From Spirodela intermedia (lineage: Eukaryota; Streptophyta; Magnoliopsida; Alismatales; Araceae), in contig LR746268.1 of NCBI GenBank assembly GCA_902729315.2, positions 1,791,501 through 1,855,500 of the forward strand: 64,000 nucleotides of DNA, read 5' to 3'. Below are positions 25,604 through 37,160 of this stretch, piece by piece; position 1 is the first letter of the stretch; every line of letters starts with the position of its first letter. The notes beneath the pieces are model-generated. The model was given only the letters and a program-made list of their open reading frames with translations. It ran no database searches and was not told where the DNA came from. The translations under genes were made by a program, and so were the position numbers.

Positions 25604-25970
25604 GTTTGATAGGTTCAGCTCTACTTGTGAACTGGTGGGATGGAATCATTAATTTTGGTGTTTGTGGTAGCAGCTGAGCGGAGGGCTGAGCAGCATCATA
25701 CTGGGGGAGGAGCCGGTGCTGAAGACGGCGAAGAAGATCTACGACCAGAAGTTCGCCGAGCTCAGCGGCAACAACGTCTTCGGCGGCAGCAATGGCGGAG
25801 GCGGCGGCGGCGGCACCTCGCCCCCCTCTGCCGATAAGCCGCTAAGCGTGGCCAAGCTGCGGGAGATGACCGGCAGCGACATCTTCGCCGACGACAAAGT
25901 CTCCTCCCGCGAGTACTACGGCGGCGTCCGCAAACCCCCTGGCGGCGAGAGCACCATCGCCCTCGTCTAA
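22416..25970 (+). CDS. DUF4057 family protein (At1g78150/At1g35780-like)
   Basis: Five exons join in phase: 22416-22544, 22649-22722, 24526-24661, 25185-25451 and 25674-25970, giving 300 residues. Recognisable family blocks are VRKSYTSTADLLTW near the start, AVLFGGQMTEEEAESL in exon 2, LKEMTGSGIF in exon 3, VSPKKPTTLPEMAKQRELSG in exon 4, and KKIYDQKFAELSG and LREMTGSDIFADD in exon 5. The short motif E-(L/M)-(S/T)-G-x-x-(I/V)-F recurs at least four times and looks like the functional unit. Arabidopsis members are labelled N-lysine methyltransferase in databases, but no methyltransferase motif is visible and the molecular role is unknown. Exon 5 includes a polyglycine stretch (about nine residues) and is GC-rich. 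Intron 3 contains a tandem duplication covering its own acceptor region. From memory, the Arabidopsis counterparts of this gene and of the methyltransferase at 7771-11915 are neighbours. Confidence 0.92.
24662..25184 (+). repeat. two-copy tandem duplication within DUF4057 intron 3
   Basis: The intron consists largely of two diverged copies of a 260-270-bp unit. Shared landmarks are AATAATAAATCA (24682 and 24952), ATCTGTGTTTT, CCGTTTCT...TTATTGGGTCATG and the final pyrimidine stretch TTCTT-TGCCTTT. Copy 1 ends with CTTTTCACAG near 24922 and copy 2 with GTTTACAG at 25184, the acceptor in use. The upstream copy thus keeps a potential cryptic 3' splice site. Confidence 0.75.
25572..25601. repeat. 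(GA)n microsatellite in DUF4057 intron 4
   Basis: About 30 bp of pure AG within the 222-bp intron 4. Confidence 0.9.
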
Positions 25971-26390
25971 CCCCCTCTCTCTCTTCTCTCTCTCTTTCTG
26001 ACTCGTCGAGTGACTGCGCTGCGGCGCTCTAATTTACTGCTTGGTGTGTCGAGGCTGGGAGGGGATTCTTCTTGTGTGGGCTCGAAGACGACGGAAGTGA
26101 TGGGTTTTGAATGCGTGTGGGGCCCGCGGGCTCATGAGTGAGTGTGCGCCGGTGGCTTCTTTAACCACGAACTGGTTTGATTCCTCGTTCTTCTCTCTCC
26201 CCTGCTTCTAATCATTGATTTGTCCTCCGTTTGTTTCAACCAACTCTCTCTCTCTCTCTCTCTCCCCTTGGCTGGACTCCTGGTTCTTCTCTTTCCTACG
26301 TTGCCGACCATTGATTGTCTTCGGTTTGTATCCGTCAATGCTCCCTCACTCTCTCTCTCTCTAGCGGAAACAATGTCCGTTTCACAGTGA

Positions 26391-26438
<48 letters not shown>

Positions 26439-26574
26439 TCATCCACAATCAGTCAAAATTATTCCAATTTCCGCTTATTTATTTGATGAACCGAGGAGGC
26501 ATATGGATAGAGGAGGTGATGTACGGTGCGGAAGGTTTTATTCAGAGGGTGCGTACCGTGGCGGTGGAGAGCGC
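25971..26574. other. 3' flanks between DUF4057 and the annexin pseudogene
   Basis: Convergent 3' flanks with CT tracts at 25974-26000 and 26243-26264 and a GA tract at 26395-26434. From about 26275 (GACTCCTGGTTCTTCTC) the sequence matches the 3' flank of the intact annexin gene at 39883 onward, marking the edge of the duplicated block. Confidence 0.7.
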
Positions 26575-27045
26575 TTAGAAGGACGGGTCGTGGCCGATCA
26601 GGGCGAGTAGCATAGCCTGGTAGTCCCCGGAGGTGTCGTCGGCGACTGCATGGGCGAGGCTCACGCTGTTCCGCCTGTCATAGGCCTCTCTGAACTTCCC
26701 CAGGTCAACCTCCGCGCGGGTCGCTACCACCCGGGTCAGCGCCTCCTCGTCCGTGCCCAGCTTGTTGACCGCCAGCCGGAGCACCTTCTCGAAGTACTCC
26801 GGCCAGATCAGGCACTCCACCGCCGCCGCCAGCGCCGCCACATACTCGTCCTCCGCATCCGCCTCCAAATCCTGAGAGCAGACACGTCAAATTAATGGTA
26901 GACGCAAGTTATCCGTGTTAATCATTCTATAAGCTTGTCATATCTTCCCTGGGTTTTCTATATTCTGAGTGATTACTATGTTTAAGGGATTTCCAGCTTT
27001 TGGTATTCTCTCATTCTTCTCCCTTATTCTCTCTCTCTCACTAGA

Positions 27046-27082
<37 letters not shown>

Positions 27083-28268
27083 CGCAATATATATATATCT
27101 TTGCTAGCAATTAAAAGGCTGATAAGGCTCGGGGGAAGATTGGGCGAGGGCAAATCTTGAGGATGGGGTTCCCAGAAAGCTGGAGGTAGAGGTCGAACGT
27201 TGGGGCGAGCTCGGCCCTGCTGCGGGTGCATATGACGCTGATGAGGTCCTCGTGGGTGTAGGCCCTGTTGCTGATATGCTCGTGGAGTGTCTTGGCATCA
27301 ATTTCCGCCAGATCCGTGTACACGGCCTGCCCCTCGTAACGGTACGCAACCAGCTGGGGTGTGAGCAGGGGTGGCAGCAGCTGAAGGCGCGCATAGCATC
27401 GGATTATGATCCCAAGAGGTGATGATGAGAAGAGCCCCAAGAGTACGGGAGATTGCTCTGGTCTAATGTCCCCGTCGCACCTTACGGAGGTCTCCGGTGA
27501 TGTGGCGTTCGACGTCCTCTTCGAGGGATATGTCGTAGCGTTCGCGGTATTCTTGCCTCAAGTCCAAGAGGTCGTAGGGAGTTCTCGTACAGGCTATTTC
27601 TATGAGAACACGGTCGCTGGGGTTCCACTTTCTCAAAGCTTCATAGGCCAGGACAGCGTCACGCTCAGCAGGATCTAATGTCCATAGCAGCACCAGTTTC
27701 TGATCAAGAAGGATAAACCCAAGGATTAATGAACCTTTCGGAAGATAATCGAATTGTATAAGCAGTCATCTTGATTTCATTGTATCTATGAATGAAGATG
27801 AAGGAATGATAAGAAATACGAAGTGGCGTTTATTACTACCGAGATGGTAATAGATTGATGGCTGCAATCAGAATGGAAAATTTTGATTAATGATCAACGC
27901 AGTCATGGAAACTATGATTTACATTCATGGCCGTCATTGAATGAAATCTGAACCCGGCGTACAGAAAGGAAAAAGGAGACGTAGAATTGAAAGGCTTCGA
28001 CCTCAAACTCGGGGCTCAGCTCCTTGTCGAGCGGTTTGAGGAGATCCTCCCCGTAAGTCTCAGCGTGCACCTGCCGGATCAGCTTCCGCTGGTTCTGATT
28101 CTGTGCGCCAGTATCGATATGATCTGACCCTCCTTCGTTCCCCGTCCTGCAAACGGCACATCAGCGACCCCTGTTTCAAACCTTACTAAGAAATCTGCAT
28201 AAACTGCCGCTGCCTCGTGGATATGGACAGTATGCTTTCCGGAAATCAGTATGCTTTATTGTCGACAT
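26575..28268 (-). pseudogene. annexin pseudogene (duplicate of the gene at 40143-42543)
   Basis: Exon-equivalents are 28146-28002, 27699-27481, 27380-27156 and 26871-26575. The first coding exon is lost: after ATG-TCG-ACA (from 28268) the sequence jumps into what is intron 1 in the paralogue. Exon 2 is 145 nt instead of 146, a one-base deletion in the codons after ILAHR that leads to a stop within a few codons, and the conserved Trp of the GWGT calcium-site loop has become Arg. The donor of intron 4 reads AAG-AT where the paralogue has AAG-GT. Exons 3-5 keep long open frames with annexin features ([39 protein letters not shown]). Exon 4 is four codons longer and exon 5 one codon shorter than in the paralogue, both in frame. 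Taken together this is a dead or dying copy, not a misassembled gene. Confidence 0.88.
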
Positions 28269-28612
28269 TCCCGCAAAGATGAGAGCAGAGGTAGAGGGGC
28301 GGAGTAGAGCAGGTGAAGAGCCTGCAGAGCTGTGTTGATCGCCTCGGCTTCCCTTCTCCTGGTCAGGGCTAGCGATTGAGTGACCAGTGTTGATCGTCGT
28401 TCTCGATTCCCAACCAGGTAACCCAAATAAGGAAGGTCCACTCTTTTTATATGGGGAACACGAGCACCCAAGGCGTCAACATTTGACGCTCTCATCCTCC
28501 TCGATCACCATCCAGGTTGGCAATAAAGTATTTATTTTATCATCATTCTTATCTTCAAAAGTCAATTGTGCATGAAACATAATTGACGAGCAGTATGATA
28601 TAAGTTTGGATT
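28269..28612. other. 5' flank of the annexin pseudogene
   Basis: Similarity to the 5' flank of the intact annexin continues to about 28345 (GGAGCAGGTGAAGAG-type block) and then stops. No other feature is supported up to the start of the retroelement at 28613. Confidence 0.5.
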
Positions 28613-30373
28613 TGAAAATAAGGATGCGACAAGGGAAAAGGAGAGGACAATAATACCCTTAAGAGATAGAGAGAAGAAGGAGCCGTTGTAATAGATGAAC
28701 ACAAATCGTCGACAATAAATGAGTCTTAGAATTAAGTTGAATAATAGGTTAACATAACAGTCCGTAATAGACCTATCACATTAATAGTCTGTAATAAGTT
28801 TATTATACTTAGTCGTTGTATATCAAATCAAGTAAATTTAAAATTTATAAAACTAAAAAAATAGTAATTTTAAGATTTTTAGAATTAGTATATATAAATA
28901 TATCACTTTAAAATTGATAAAGAGCTTCAAAAATAATGAGAATTTTTAAGTCAATAATAGGGATGTATAATAATATTAGGTAAAATTTTAGATTTTTTCT
29001 CAAAGAATACAATTTTATATGATTTTTGGACTAAAAGATCATAATAAAAAAAAGTTAAAAATTTTCAAAGGAAAATTTGAGCGCTAACATCAGGCAAACA
29101 TCAATATTGCTCAAATAGAGACTTGAGTAACAATAGAGTTTCACCAAACAACTATTACATAAACAATTATGATAATTTAATTGATAAATGCAAGATCTAT
29201 AAATATTGAATGAATCATAATAGACTAAATAATAGTTTTGAAACTTAAATTAAGTAAATTATCATTAATCTAAAGATTAAATGAATTTAAAGAAAAATAA
29301 GTGTTGGTGTCACAATGACTATCATTGAAATTCTATAAGTTTAGAAATTTTTTAAAGGGTGTCCACAACCTTAAAACCTCCCTTTAGACATGCACAATTG
29401 TGGTCATTCTTTAGATTCTCATACAAAGTTCATAAGGTAAAGAATGACATCAATGAAGTATCTTTGGCATCTATCACTTGGTGAAATAGAGGTTTGACGG
29501 AAATAATGTTTTGATGATTGTCTCTTAGTAGAGTTGAGCTTGATGGAGGTGGAGCATATCATAGGGAGCTTCATCCTTTAGTCTACACACTAAAAGGATG
29601 CTATTTATCACATTCAAAACACTTTGAAGAGATCACAATTTCTTTAGGATTCCTTTGCTCATGATGATGGTTTGTTCGTCGACCAATAAGAAATAATTTT
29701 CTTTAGGAATTTCTGATTTTTTTTATCTAAGATCCATGGTCAGTTGTTAGTGATGATCCTAGATTATCATTGATGAAAATTTCATCAATGATTGATCATC
29801 TCCACCTGCTATTTCATTGATCAGCTCTTTACAAGAAAATCATAGAGTTAAAAGACACTAAAGTTGTAAGTTATGGTGTTGGTGAGATTTAAACCTTTGC
29901 TAATTACCTAGCTATGAAAGTGAGGCTAAAATGATTTACTAATATACCTTTGAAATAGTAAACAAATAAATATATTACCCTCTCTTAACATAGGGGATTT
30001 TTTAATATTATTTTTACTAATATGTGCTACTAGGGTTTAGTCTCACATTGATTATTTTAGAGAGTTTGAGATCAATATAAGTATAGGGTTCCATGTGTAA
30101 TTGATACCTTCTCTCATAAATAAAATGGTTAGGACCATTTGAGGGGAAGAGGAACCAAGTGGTCCACCCTCACACACACGTGTGAGAAAGATCAGACCTT
30201 GTCCCATACATTAATTTGGCTTGGGTGACATTGAAGAGGAGTGACACACGTGTTCTATGTGGGTTTCTTGAACCACTTGAGCCCAGGTTATGGTTCCCCT
30301 CAATTTGAGCCCACGGGAAGAGGAGTGGACCTCTAGGTAGACTATTGAGTATTGATTGGTCAGCAAGTCTCTC

Positions 30374-30376
<3 letters not shown>

Positions 30377-30407
<31 letters not shown>
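30377..30407. repeat. (TA)n microsatellite
   Basis: About 30 bp of alternating TA within AT-rich retroelement debris. Confidence 0.95.
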
Positions 30408-30411
<4 letters not shown>

Positions 30412-31631
30412 TTTCTTTATTTTAAATTAATATTAAAATATAATATATAATATCATAATTAACTATAAATTCAAATTAGTCAAGTAAAAAAAATCATCTC
30501 AATTTAAGATAAATATAAAGATATTTATCATGAATTAATACACAAAATATATTATTAATTAATTATTAACTCTAGAGATTTATTATATACTAACATACCT
30601 CCCCTCAAACTAAATATAAAACAAAAAATGAGATATAGTATGAGACTTTGGTAAAGAAATCAACCAGTTGTTGAGATGATGAAACATAATTGAAAATAAT
30701 GGCACATAAAGTAATACTTAATCTCAATGTGCTTCATGTGTTCATGAAAAATAGAATTACGAGCAATTTGAATTGTACTCTTGTAATCATAATAGAGAGG
30801 AGTTGGTCAAATAAATTAACATGATATGCCCATATTTCTAAGAACCAATGAAGCCAAATAACTTTGACTGATATCATAGTTTGATATGTAACTTTAGTAA
30901 TAGAACAAGTAATGACATCTTCTTTCTTACTTTTCTAAGGAGTAAAAAAATCACTAAAAAAATATTCATTAACTAGTAGTAGATTTATGATCATTGTGAT
31001 CACTAGCTCAATCAATAGTAATATAAACACAAAGAGTCAATAAAGAATGAGAAGAGAAGCTCACAAACTTAAGTGCCATGAAGATAATGAAGAATACAAA
31101 GAACCGTAGGTCTATCAAATAGACAAGATAACCAACAATCTCTCAATAATGAGATGAATCAGCTAAGGGGTGTCATCATGAGAAGTGAACATAGAGTTCC
31201 CCTCAAGTGAAGTATCAAATTGTAAACATATATGAAAGGCTTGACAAATATAATAAGTCATGTATATTTTGACTGCAAAATAATATAACCTCTAGGAAAA
31301 GAAATAAGTTTAATACTCAAGAAGTAATGAATAATATCAAGATATTTCATGTCAAATAAATCATAAAATTTATTCTTGATACTCTCTTAGTCATCTCCTA
31401 TAATGATCATATTATCCTCATGTAATAATACAAGAATTTGGTTATAAGATGAAAATGTAGCAAACAAGATTAATTCATAAGTAGAGATAGTAAATCCAAG
31501 TTGAAGAATTGTAGTACTAAATTTCTTATACCAAGCACAAATTGTATGTTTAAGATCATATAATGTACAAAGAAAATAAGACACATAAATTATAGGGTGA
31601 GGGAGTCCAAGAGAATGAGATATTTTTCTTT

Positions 31632-31691
31632 ATTAAGAAAGTCATTTTTTTACATCAAGCTATTAAGAAAGTCATTTTTTTACATCAAGCT
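31632..31691 (-). repeat. exact 30-bp tandem duplication inside the RT remnant
   Basis: The unit TATTAAGAAAGTCATTTTTT plus ACATCAAGC occurs twice back to back without a mismatch. On the minus strand it covers the remnant of the reverse-transcriptase LDVK segment, so it arose after the element was already dead or killed it further. Perfect identity implies it is younger than the surrounding decay. Confidence 0.9.
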
Positions 31692-31899
31692 AATATAAAA
31701 CCTAATCATAAGAAGTAGTGATTGCTTCAAAATGTCGTAATTAAGGAGTGTCAAAAATAAACTTTATAATGTTCAGATGTCTTCCTAATGATACTAATGA
31801 GTATATTTAAGAAGTATCCAAGTTGAACCATAAGAAATTATCTAAACTAAGGAGAGATTTATCTTCTAATCATGATTGAAGTTTTTATAAAGATTGAGA

Positions 31900-33720
31900 T
31901 GGGGAGATAGAAAGAGAGTTGACTTAGGCACACTAAGGGAGGGGAATAGATGAATTTTCTTTTTTTGCCTTTTTAATCACCAAGAGAAAGAAAATGAGGT
32001 GAGAAATAAATGGTGAAATGTGAGTGATTGTGAATTTTTTAACCTTAATATGCATAAATAAAAACTTTAATCTTCCTATGTCACTTTGGAGATCAATTGA
32101 AAGACTAAAGGAGACTAATCTACTCTGAAACTACTTCATAATCTCTCCTTATTACTCTCTACTTTCAACCAATACTCAATTTTGATGAATTAAAGGAGTA
32201 AAGTAACATGAAAAGAGAAGGACCAAAAGAAGGAACTAAAGTATCCTAAATCTGCCCTACCTTACTCACTATTAGAGATGTGATCAATTTTGATAAATCA
32301 AGAGATTCACTTATATCAAGAGAAAAAAGAGAAGAGTAGAAGGGATATATTCTATCCTAAAATCAACCTAGTGTCGCTCTAAGGATCAAAGAATTGAATC
32401 TCTACTTACTCTTCAATCAGATCAACTTTTTCTCACTAAGAGGGTCTCAAGAAGAATAGAATGTAATAAGAAAATTAAACTCATTCATTTAAAATAAATT
32501 TAATACATAATGAAAGAATCAAATACATGAAAGATTTCTTCTATATGTCATTTGGAGTGCTCAAACGAATCCCTCCTTGAAGTTCCTAGATTGACTCAAG
32601 GGGTAAAGTTTGTGGAGATCTCCTCTTCTCCCTTTTGGGTGCCCCTCTCTTATGAGTAGAATGACCTTCTCTCTCCTCTAGGTGGCTTTCTATCCTCCCC
32701 TTGGTTGTGCCCATTCTCACCCCTTGGATCATGAGGGAGAGTGTACAGCACTTGGATTAGATACCTCTCTCCAAGGGCAGCCTAAGAGAGGGTTGGCAGC
32801 TCCTAGGGTGTTTATTTGCCTTCCCTCACCCTAGGACTTATCTCAGCCCTTGGATTGGGATGATTGAGGGGTTGAGATAGTCCCAAGGATTGTCTAATAA
32901 GGGAGAGGGGTGTTGGCTGATCAGATGGTGCCACATACCCTTCCCTCTGATTAAGAAAGAAATGAATTGTCTACCCTAAGTAGGTAATTTCCTTAATTTG
33001 AGGGGAGGGAAAATGGCTTTTCTTGTTGGACCTCCTTAAATAACATGTGCTCACCTGCTGGCCTATGGGCCTGGCATGACCTGAAACATAATACTAAAAT
33101 AAAGACCATTCCCCCATAAAAAAATAAATACAATAAATTAGGCATAAGGGGGAAATCAACATGATAATCTAGACTTATTTATACATGAGTTAATTTATGG
33201 CTTAAGAGATGTATAATAAACAATAAAAATCATATGAATTATGTTTTATAATTTAAAGATTCATGAGTCAAAGCACTGATATTAATTGGGATTTAATAGA
33301 AAATTCCGAAAAAATAGAAAAAATCTTTAAAATATAAATTTAAACTTGAATAAATCCTAGAATACTTTAAAAAATTCGAAATTCTCTTTAAATCAGGAAA
33401 AATACTTTGATCATATTAAACAATTATAAGAGTTTTAAATCATAATTTAAACATCAAATGACATTTTTTTTACATGCAAAATTAATTTATGATTATCATT
33501 CAAGTGAAGCATATAAAGAAATACACATGCTATAGAAAATATAGAAAATATATGAAATTAAGCATGCATTTAGAAAATTCATCATAAATTGTGCTTTACT
33601 TATTTTATGCATAGTTAAGTCATTTTACATGTAATTAAGCATTAATTGTCTTAATTATGTCATACTTTACATGCAAAATTTGCATGTTATCAAGTAGCAA
33701 AAAAATGTAAGCGCATGGAT
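31900..33720. mobile_element. unclassified insertion splitting the copia RT
   Basis: RT codons stop making sense below about 33720 on the minus strand and resume near 31810, while integrase-to-RT spacing is 1.5-2 kb too long for copia. The intervening sequence differs in composition: 32540-33070 is clearly less AT-rich. Its left part contains CACTAAGGGAGGGG near 31940, of a kind seen at ends of some plant LTR elements. No coding domain is visible. Class and exact borders are unknown. Confidence 0.5.
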
Positions 33721-36700
33721 AAAAATCATTGAGGACATGAGAAAATGACTCTTCATAATCCAAATTATATTATTTTGAAAAGCCCTTGGCCAAAGTTTTA
33801 ACTTTGTAATCTTCTATAGATCCATATGCCTTAGTTTTGATCTTGAATAGTCACTTACAACTAATAGCATGTTTGCCTATAGAAAGATAAAAGGTCCATA
33901 GTGTTAAAGTACATAAAGTTCTTTTAATGTTACTAATTGTTGATTAGCATTTAAAGACACTTATTTATAGGACTTAGGCTCAATAAAAGAGTGGATTGTA
34001 AAGTGAAAAGAAAAAAAGTCAAAGAAATATGTGAAGGGAAGAAATACATATCGAGTAGGTAATCAATTATTTCGAGCAAGAAAAGTGCGACATTGAGGTA
34101 TAAGGGAAGGAGGTAGATAAGACTAGAGGAGAATTAATAGACTTGCTAGAGTTAGATAGTGACAAGCCAACTTCGATATTATCATTTGGTGTCTCTACAT
34201 AACATGATGAAGTGAGATTAACACATAAATTGATAAAAGAGAGGGATGAAAAATATCTAAGAATAGATCAATAAATTTTCTCAAGTGTATTATGATTTAA
34301 AGAAGAAAAATGAGTGAGAATGAGATAGTATAGAAGATGCTCTAAGAAAATAATATGACGTGATATGAATAGATAATTTCAAGTGAGATTATAACATTAG
34401 TAATTGTTTTGTGAAATGATATATCTAGTAAATACACATATGAGAGTGAGCTAATAGTTTGATATGTTTTGGGGAGTTAGAGTAATTAAGTGGAGCAAAA
34501 AGTATTATAGAGATACAAATGGAAATAGACTAAAGGTAAACCAAGATGGAATATAATTTATAAGGTAAACAATAGTGAGAAAATCTTTACCCCAAAATAA
34601 AGAGAATATAAGTAGAGGTAAATAATGGCATGTAATGTGTTTTTGTTCAGTTATTCTATTTTGTTGAGGTGTATAAGGACATGAAGTTTGGTAAATAGTT
34701 TCTTTTGATGTAAGTAGATTTGTAAACATTTTAAACATGTTCTCCTCCTAAGTCAGATTTATTTTTTAATAGGCTTTTCAGACTATATTTTATTATAGTA
34801 ATGAAGTTTTTATAAATAAAGAAGAATTCAAAATATTTATGTATAATAAAGACCCAAAAATATTAGATGAAATCATCAATAAATACAACATAATAATGAA
34901 CCTTACTTTTAGTAGTTAGTGGAGTAGGATTCCAAATGTTTGAATGAATTGAGTCAAAAAGAGTAGAAAAAAAAATCAATTCAAAAAGTAAAGTTGTCAT
35001 TTTTATAAATTTACATGCACAAGAACTAAAACTATTATGTAGAGTGATAGTTTCTAAGGCATTTGTAGATACCAAAAGTATAGTTTAGAAGTAAACATGA
35101 CAAAGATGAGAGTGTCATAAATAGAAAGAAGAAGAGTTTTGACATACAGTAAAATAAAAAAGATTTTGAGAAGACCTTACATTGACAAGTGATTGTAAAA
35201 TATGAAGATTTTCAAAATTACACAATTATCCAAATTTATGACATGTCCCAATTTACTCTTAGTTTGTTGATCTTGAACAACATAAGATTTAGGTGAAAGG
35301 GTAACGTAATATCTAAGATCAGTTAACTAACTATTAGATAATAGGCTAATTGATAGACTAAGACATAAAGAACATTGTAATAGAAAATATTATATTGACT
35401 AATGAATCTAAAATCATTTAGTGACGTAGAGAAACTATTAATAGTATAGATGTGATTATAATGTGAATTTAAGGTTGAATAGGTATGACAACTATTGAAA
35501 GAAGTCATGTGATTTGTGAAATTAGAGTAAAAAATTATAATAGAATGATTACTTACATGTTTAGAGGTGAACACATCTATAGTAACTAGATGAGTAGAGG
35601 CTGAAGTAAAGACACTACATTGACAAAAGTGAGTAAGTTCAAAATAAAAACACATGAATGTTAACATTATATATTCCTAAAGAGAAAGTAGTTATACTTT
35701 GCTTTGTAACTATAGAAGATGTAACTAAAGTAATCAATCTTTGAACACCATGATCATTAGATCCTTAGGTACAATTAATTGTATTTTGACTTCTATAATG
35801 TCTATGATTCTTTTCTTTTAATTGAGTCAATCTTTCTTCTAATAATCTTTATTATGACAATAATCGACTCACCTAAAGACACACAAGAAGTATATTTTCA
35901 AAAGATTGTCAATCAATATTAGCAACAACCTTGTAGGTATATTGTCAAATACACTAGAGCATAGAGGGTTTTCAAATAAATCTCTTTGACAATTAATTCA
36001 CTAACATCAACTAAAATGGTAGGTAGTTATCGATTAAATAAGAATTTATAAAAAAATTCAAAATTATTCTAAAGGGCTATTAAAGATTATATTAATCTTT
36101 TTTCTCACAATAGTATATAAAATCTTGATCACTTTGAATTGATAATGATTTCATGAGGGCAATTTGATCCCACAATACACTAAGATGAAAATAAATATAT
36201 GAAATATCTTGGCAAGGTCAGAAATGCAAGCAGTCAGTTAAGAAGAGAGGGCCAAGGACAAGGTGTCTAAGATCAATTTCGTGACTACACTTATATCCAA
36301 ATCAAGTACCTTGGAGGAACCTATAGGTATTTTCTGAGTGGGATGATGTTGCAGCAAGCTCTTGATGTCCTTATTCACAAAATTAGATTGTGTGTAAATA
36401 CAACCTAAGTAATTGTACACAAATTTTGTATTAGAAAATTTATGTTAATTGTAGATGAATAGAGTGCTTCACATAATTATTGATTCATATAAGTATTTTT
36501 AAATTGTTCACATGCCACTTGTCCATTTAACAATCAAATTCACTCATTAAATTAGAAGTATATTTTTCTTCAATTTGAGGTTTAATAGGCATAGATGTTA
36601 TCCCATTTTTGTATTTTCACTTCTTTCCATGTAAAAAGTGATTCATCACATAACTTCAATACAAATAATTACAACCATTTAGTTAAGTGCTATTATGATA

Positions 36701-37160
36701 TTGTCATGATAAGTAAATGGATGAGAAGATTAAAGGTGAGATTAATAGCTGAAAGAAACCAAACTAGAGGTAGATAATTCAATGATGAAAAGGTTGACGT
36801 AGTCATGTTTTACTTCAATGTAGGTAAACTATGGTGTCATTTTGAGCAAAATGACTTAAAGATGGCTTGATACATGGTAGAGAAATCATGAAAGTAAATA
36901 ACCTTGATACCATGAAAATAAAGAGAGAAGAGAGGGAGAAGGAGAAGGAGATGACAATAAGATTGAGATGAGAGAGAGAAAAGAGAGCCATCAAAATAAA
37001 TAAACAAAGTGACAAATCGTCCACACAAAATAAGTTCTAAATTTTAATATTTATAAGCTAAATAACAGGTGAATATAATAGCATGTGATGAGCCTATCAC
37101 ACTAATAGTTTATAATGGTCCATTGTATTAATATAATTGACTTTAGATACCTCATGATTA

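Larger units (their letters stand above)
28613..37160 (-). mobile_element. degenerate Ty1/copia retrotransposon, nested and stop-riddled
   Basis: Copia domains run on the minus strand in the usual order. Integrase: FELI...YYVVFIDDF (34863-35010) and SCPYTPQQN...YLINYIPS (34520-34690). Reverse transcriptase: FKIKTKAYGSIEDYK...LDYEESFSHV (33900-33720), LDVK (31690-31630) and WYKKFS...LLHEDNMIIIGDD (31540-31387). RNase H: DxASDHNDHKSTTS near 31020-30980 and IARNSIFHEHMKHIEI near 30755-30710. All frames carry stops, so it is old. A primer-binding-like site TGGTATCAAGGT lies at 36912-36901 next to a CA end, and the TGAAAATAA...ACAAATCG...CCTATCACA-TAATAGT sequence there (36913 to about 37150) recurs at 28613 to about 28820, supporting a terminal repeat pair. 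A purine tract at 30608-30596 suggests additional nested structure in 28.8-30.6 kb. The far ends are uncertain. Confidence 0.8.

Noticed and set aside
26575-28268. Annexin copy 1 as an intact gene with an alternative first exon
   Set aside because: The one-base deletion in exon 2 and the AT donor of intron 4 stand even if another first exon is used.
28820-30590. Long (about 2 kb) LTR extending from 28613 to 30594
   Set aside because: The matching stretch near the other end (37150-38900) shows no similarity, so only the outer 200 bp or so can be supported as a terminal repeat.
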